From Pseudophaeobacter flagellatus (GTDB lineage: Bacteria; Pseudomonadota; Alphaproteobacteria; Rhodobacterales; Rhodobacteraceae), in assembly GCF_021228235.1 (NCBI RefSeq), contig NZ_JAJQRG010000009.1, positions 62,001 to 126,000 on the forward strand: a stretch of 64,000 bases of DNA, read 5' to 3'. The notes under the pieces are model-generated. The model ran no database searches and was not told the DNA's origin. It saw only the letters and a program-made list of their open reading frames with translations. How positions within the stretch are numbered: the first letter of the stretch is position 1; each line of letters begins with the position of its first letter. Positions 60,590 to 64,000 of the stretch are shown here, piece after piece. Both the position numbers and the translations under genes were made by a program.

Positions 60590-62203
60590 TTACTCCTTTC
60601 CAACGGCGCGGCGCAGGGCGGCGCGGAATTGGTTGTCGTCATAAGACGGACGGCGGGCTGCGACATGCTGATCGGGGCGGATCAGGTAGACGCCGCTGGG
60701 GGCCTTGCCCAGATAGCGATCTTGCAGCGCCCCGGTTTTGTCATCCTTGACCGAAAGCGCCAGGCGTTTCACGGTGAGGCCTGCTTCGGTAATTTCATCG
60801 GGCGCTTCTGCGTCGATGGTCAGCAGGATAAACTGATTGCCCAGCTTCGGGAGCAGGAAATCATCCCCCAGCGGCGCATCGGGGCAGGCCGATCCAGGCC
60901 GGGTGCGCTCTGGTCCATCGGACAGGGCATCTGCCGAATTCAGCGGCGATCCATCATAGGTGCAGGGCTGTGACAGGCGACCGGAATTCACCAAGGGGCG
61001 GGCAAAGGCATGGTGTTCGCTTAGGTCGAGCACCGCATCGCGCAACAGCCGCGACATCTCTGACTTGGGGGTGATGAAATCGGTAGACCGGCTGGAGTTG
61101 AGGATGTTTTCCTCGGCACCCTGCACCCGCTCCAGGTTATAGCTGTCTAGCAGGCTTTCGGAGGCCTTGCCGTCGATCACCAGTTTCAGTTTCCAGCACA
61201 GGTTGTCGGTATCCTGCAGGCCGGAATTGGCACCGCGTGCCCCAAAGGGAGAGACCTGATGCGCCGCATCGCCGGCAAACAGCACCCGGCCGTGGCGGAA
61301 GTTTTCCATCCGGCGGCATTGGAAGGTGTAGATCGAGACCCACTCGAGTTCAAATTCCACCTCATCGCCCAGCATCGCCTTGAGACGGGGAATGACGTTT
61401 TCGGGGCGTTTTTCGCGTTCTTTGTCGATGTCCCAGCCCAGCTGCAAATCAATGCGCCAAACACCGTCGGGCTGTTTGTGCAACAGCGCTGATTGCCCCC
61501 TGTTGAAGGGCGGGTCAAACCAGAACCAGCGCTCGGTCGGGAAATCGGCCTCCATCACCACATCGGCAATCAGGAAGTTGTCTTCAAAGATGCGGCCAAC
61601 GAAATCCAGCCCCAGCATGCGCCGGGTCGGCGATCCGGCGCCATCACAGGCGATCAGCCAGTCCGCCTCTAGGTTATAGGCGCCTTCGGGGGTATCGATT
61701 TCCAGCGTCACATGGTCGGGGTGGGTGCCGATGGCCGAGACCTTGTTGCGACCGCGGATCTCGATTGGGGCACCTTGATCCTGCAGTTCGCGAAGGCGAT
61801 CAACCAGATAGGCTTCAAGGTAATACTGCTGCAGGTTGATAAAGGCGGGGCGCTGATGGCCTGTTTCTGGCTGCAGGTCAAAGTCATAGACCTGCCGGTC
61901 ATCAAAGAAGACCTTGCCCTTGTTCCACAGCACCCCCTTGTCGATCATCGGCTGGCCACAGCCCAGGCGATCAAGGATCTCTAGTGGCCGTTTGGCAAAA
62001 CAGATGGCACGCGAACCAAAGCTCACCTTGTCGTTTTCATCGAGGATCACGACCTCGACACCTTCCTGTGCCAGCTCGATCCCGGCAGCCAGGCCAATCG
62101 GCCCGGCGCCAACCACCACCACGCGGTGGCGGGCCGGGGCGGCACTGTCCTGATCCGCGTGACGGGCATAAGGGTACATCGGGATTTCAAAGATCTTGTT
62201 CAT
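60590..62203 (-). CDS. FAD-dependent aromatic hydroxylase (PheA/TfdB type; MhaA-like)
   Basis: This 537-residue class A flavoprotein monooxygenase hydroxylates a phenolic ring with NAD(P)H and O2. FAD-binding VVVVGAGPIGLAAGIELAQE is near residue 28, DG motif LIACDGAGSPTRRMLG lies in the middle, and the GD motif is FAGDAAHQVSPFGARGANSG. The thioredoxin-like C-terminal domain (residues about 420-537) is present. Adjacent genes for a small DUF2783 protein, maleylacetoacetate isomerase and fumarylacetoacetase point to a hydroxylase that makes homogentisate, such as 3-hydroxyphenylacetate 6-hydroxylase. The start at 62203 is preceded by GGAGACCAG. Confidence 0.88.
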   Translation of the reverse strand: MNKIFEIPMYPYARHADQDSAAPARHRVVVVGAGPIGLAAGIELAQEGVEVVILDENDKVSFGSRAICFAKRPLEILDRLGCGQPMIDKGVLWNKGKVFFDDRQVYDFDLQPETGHQRPAFINLQQYYLEAYLVDRLRELQDQGAPIEIRGRNKVSAIGTHPDHVTLEIDTPEGAYNLEADWLIACDGAGSPTRRMLGLDFVGRIFEDNFLIADVVMEADFPTERWFWFDPPFNRGQSALLHKQPDGVWRIDLQLGWDIDKEREKRPENVIPRLKAMLGDEVEFELEWVSIYTFQCRRMENFRHGRVLFAGDAAHQVSPFGARGANSGLQDTDNLCWKLKLVIDGKASESLLDSYNLERVQGAEENILNSSRSTDFITPKSEMSRLLRDAVLDLSEHHAFARPLVNSGRLSQPCTYDGSPLNSADALSDGPERTRPGSACPDAPLGDDFLLPKLGNQFILLTIDAEAPDEITEAGLTVKRLALSVKDDKTGALQDRYLGKAPSGVYLIRPDQHVAARRPSYDDNQFRAALRRAVGKE

Positions 62204-62387
62204 CTGGTCTCCTCCCAAAGGGGGTGCCAATCCGATCACCTGATTGGCACAACTTCTCTGTGTCCCGGCAAGCTAGCCCTGCCGGGAGGATATCCGTATT
62301 GTCTCACATGTTTCAGCCCGGCGGTACGACCTGGATCAAAACGCGCCATGACAGGCTGAAACATCAGCGTGTGCGGGGGACAGTCGT
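62204..62387. promoter_or_regulatory. Upstream region of the hydroxylase gene with two inverted repeats
   Basis: GTGCCAAT (62224-62231) and ATTGGCAC (62243-62250) are a perfect 8-bp pair, and ATGTTTCAGCC (62308-62318) and GGCTGAAACAT (62354-62364) are a perfect 11-bp pair with 35 bases between. The second lies upstream of the hydroxylase start and could be a paired operator; it could instead be a terminator hairpin of the MBL gene. No gene is seen. Confidence 0.5.
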
Positions 62388-63338
62388 TTACCCCTGCAGC
62401 GCCGCCCACATCTCCAGATCGCGCTCGGCGGTCCAGATGCGCGGTGTGTCAATACCACGGGCCTCGTCAAAGGCGCGGGCCACGTTGAAGGGCAGGCAGT
62501 GTTCGTAGATGGCATAGTCTTGGAACTTGGGGTCGCATTCGGCGCGCACCGCATCCCAGGCCTCTTTCAGGGTGCCGTTGCGGGCGGCAACCCGTGCCGC
62601 AGGGCGATAGGTGCTTTCAACAAAGTCGCGGGTGTTTTCAATCGCGTCATTGACCATCTCCTTGCCAATCAGCGCATCGCCACGACCGGGGGCAATGGCA
62701 TCCACATCAAAGGATTTGATGGCATCCAGGGTGTCACCCCAATCGGAAAAATGACCATCGCCGCAGTAGCAGGCAGAATGGTATTCAACGATATCGCCTG
62801 TGAACATGACGTTTTCATCCGGCACATGCACCACGATGTCCCCGGCAGTATGGGCGCGGCCCAGATGCATCAGGTCAATACGACGATTGCCAAGATAGAC
62901 GGTCATGTCTTCGTTGAAGGTGGTGGTGGGATAGGTCAGGCCGGGGATGCTCTCGTGGCCTTCAAACAGGCGGGGAAAACGCTGGAATTCGCTGTCCCAG
63001 TCTTCCTGGCCGCGTTCCACCACCATGGCGCGGGCCGCATCGCCCATGATCACCTGACCGGCGCCAAAGGCCGAGGCCCCCAGCACACGCACTGCGTGAT
63101 AGTGGGTCAGCACCACATGGCTGATCGGCTTGTCGGTGACCGAACGCACACAGTCGATTACCTTGTTGGCCAGGCGCGGCGTCGCCTGGGCCTCGATGAT
63201 CATTACCGAGTCATCGCCAATGATGACGCCGGAATTGGGATCGCCTTCGGCGGTAAAGGCGTAGATATCCTTGCCGACCTCCGTGAAGGTGATTTTCTTT
63301 TCGCTCATGTCCCCCTGGGACGCAAATGCCTTGGCCAT
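62388..63338 (-). CDS. MBL-fold protein with incomplete second metal site
   Basis: This 316-residue protein has the metallo-beta-lactamase fold. At the usual HxHxDH motif it reads H79-Y-H81-A-V83-R84, so the Asp and last His are replaced by V and R. H163 (LGRAHTAGDI) and bridging D182 (FTGDIVEYH) remain, but the final histidine is R219 (PGRG). The first metal site is therefore intact and the second is lost, which suggests a mononuclear enzyme. It lies between fumarylacetoacetase and the hydroxylase genes, so a role as thioesterase or lactonase-like hydrolase in the same route is plausible. An alternative ATG at 63308 has a stronger GGGGG site. Confidence 0.85.
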   Translation of the reverse strand: MAKAFASQGDMSEKKITFTEVGKDIYAFTAEGDPNSGVIIGDDSVMIIEAQATPRLANKVIDCVRSVTDKPISHVVLTHYHAVRVLGASAFGAGQVIMGDAARAMVVERGQEDWDSEFQRFPRLFEGHESIPGLTYPTTTFNEDMTVYLGNRRIDLMHLGRAHTAGDIVVHVPDENVMFTGDIVEYHSACYCGDGHFSDWGDTLDAIKSFDVDAIAPGRGDALIGKEMVNDAIENTRDFVESTYRPAARVAARNGTLKEAWDAVRAECDPKFQDYAIYEHCLPFNVARAFDEARGIDTPRIWTAERDLEMWAALQG

Positions 63339-63407
63339 GTCTCTATCCTTTTGTCACGGGTCAGGGGCGGAGAACCCGCCGCTGACAAATATCTAATGGG
63401 CCTGCCG

Positions 63408-64000
63408 TCAGGCGACTGGAGGCCAGGCCTTGGCAGGCAGGATCTTGCCCGTGCAATCGCCAAACCCGATGGTAAAGCCATCGCCACGGGCATTGCCGCG
63501 CAGGGTCAGGGTGTCGCCATCCTCGATGAAGCCACGGCTTTCGCCGGTCTCCAGGGTGAAGGGCTCGCGCCCGGCCCAGCTCAGCTCCATGAGCGAGCCG
63601 AACTCGGACCGCTCAGCGCCGGAAATGGTGCCAGAGCCCAGCAGATCGCCTGTGTTCATCTCGCAGCCACCAATGGCATGATGGCATAGCTGTTCAGCTG
63701 CCGAGTAATACATCCGGTTGTAGTTGGTCTTGGCGATCTGAGACGCGGTGGCCGCTCCTTCAGGCTGCATCAGCACTTCCAATTCGATATCATAGAGCCC
63801 ATCCTTGCTGCCCTTCAGATAGGGCAACAGCTCTTTCTCACGGGCAGGTGTCGGGGCGCGGAAGCTTTCCAATGCAGCAGCGGTGACGATCCAGGGCGAA
63901 ATCGAGGTGCCAAAAGCCTTGCCCTGGAACGGCCCCAGCGGCTGGTATTCCCAGCCCTGGATGTCGCGGGCCGACCAGTCGTTCAGCAGAACATAGCCAA
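63408..64000 (-). CDS. fahA: Fumarylacetoacetase (partial at window edge)
   Basis: Only the C-terminal 197 residues are in the window; the gene continues beyond 64000. It hydrolyses fumarylacetoacetate to fumarate and acetoacetate, the last step of homogentisate degradation. Visible segments are LLNDWSARDIQGWEYQPLGP (metal/substrate loop), FQGKAFGTSISPWIVTAAAL and the end MNTGDLLGSGTISGAERSEF, which match the FAH family closely. The downstream MBL gene starts 69 bases after its stop codon. Homogentisate 1,2-dioxygenase is expected next to it outside the window but is not seen. Confidence 0.92.
   Translation of the reverse strand, partial: GYVLLNDWSARDIQGWEYQPLGPFQGKAFGTSISPWIVTAAALESFRAPTPAREKELLPYLKGSKDGLYDIELEVLMQPEGAATASQIAKTNYNRMYYSAAEQLCHHAIGGCEMNTGDLLGSGTISGAERSEFGSLMELSWAGREPFTLETGESRGFIEDGDTLTLRGNARGDGFTIGFGDCTGKILPAKAWPPVA

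Overview
The window looks like chromosome (or a large replicon) of a marine alphaproteobacterium of the Roseobacter group (Rhodobacterales). The basis is the protein families present: a DUF2794 protein, an RTX-Hint protein, several ABC/TTT/DMT transporters, a DUF2783 protein beside a flavoprotein hydroxylase, and moderately high G+C with strong GGAG-type ribosome binding sites. No database search was possible, so genus is not assigned. No rRNA, tRNA, CRISPR array or intact insertion sequence was seen.

Region 1 (36-8401, plus strand) is one tight operon: an M24-family metallohydrolase with an altered metal site, a two-subunit 2-oxoacid dehydrogenase E1, a double-lipoyl E2-like protein whose acyltransferase domain has lost its catalytic motif, an aldehyde dehydrogenase, a second short E2 with an intact acyltransferase domain but no lipoyl domain, and E3. 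It appears less G+C-rich than the rest and ends at a decayed junction (8413-8790) holding an SDR pseudogene and an unrelated gene fragment. It looks like a catabolic module for an unidentified small substrate and is the best candidate here for an undescribed pathway.

Region 2 (8836-29225) is mostly housekeeping and general metabolism: zapE, two MFS carriers, an ornithine cyclodeaminase-like protein with a HAD phosphatase and an EamA exporter, yaiI, sthA, fghA, an AEC carrier facing a TetR regulator, a class II cytochrome c, DUF2794, an NlpC/P60 peptidase with a leucyl aminopeptidase, a degenerate Hpt-like protein, beta-carbonic anhydrase, a DUF3095 protein, asd, a small conserved protein, and a LysR regulator.

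Region 3 (29358-34990) is a LysR-controlled operon with a tripartite tricarboxylate transporter (tctCBA), a gamma-glutamyltransferase-like enzyme without a signal peptide, and an SBF-family carrier. It ends at a good intrinsic terminator.

Region 4 (35372-43703) runs on the minus strand: homoprotocatechuate 2,3-dioxygenase, a PLP aromatic decarboxylase and a complete HAAT-type ABC importer, faced by an HpaR-like MarR regulator. This suggests uptake and breakdown of aromatic amino acids or amines.

Region 5 (43717-50341) holds a glycerate 2-kinase, a phosphonate monoester hydrolase-like sulfatase-fold enzyme, a divergent DeoR regulator, a Na+/phosphate symporter and an EamA carrier. It may be a phosphorus-acquisition module.

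Region 6 (50526-55394) is a spermidine/putrescine-type ABC importer. It is preceded by a perfect 16-bp inverted repeat carrying two TTGTNACAA sites. Its last permease has an unusual extra transmembrane segment, coiled coil and duplicated 14-residue motif.

Region 7 (55432-64000) has an Asp/Glu racemase-family protein, an RTX-Hint protein, an EamA carrier, and a minus-strand homogentisate-type cluster (fumarylacetoacetase, an MBL-fold protein lacking second-metal ligands, a flavoprotein hydroxylase, a small DUF2783 protein, maleylacetoacetate isomerase) that continues past the window edge.
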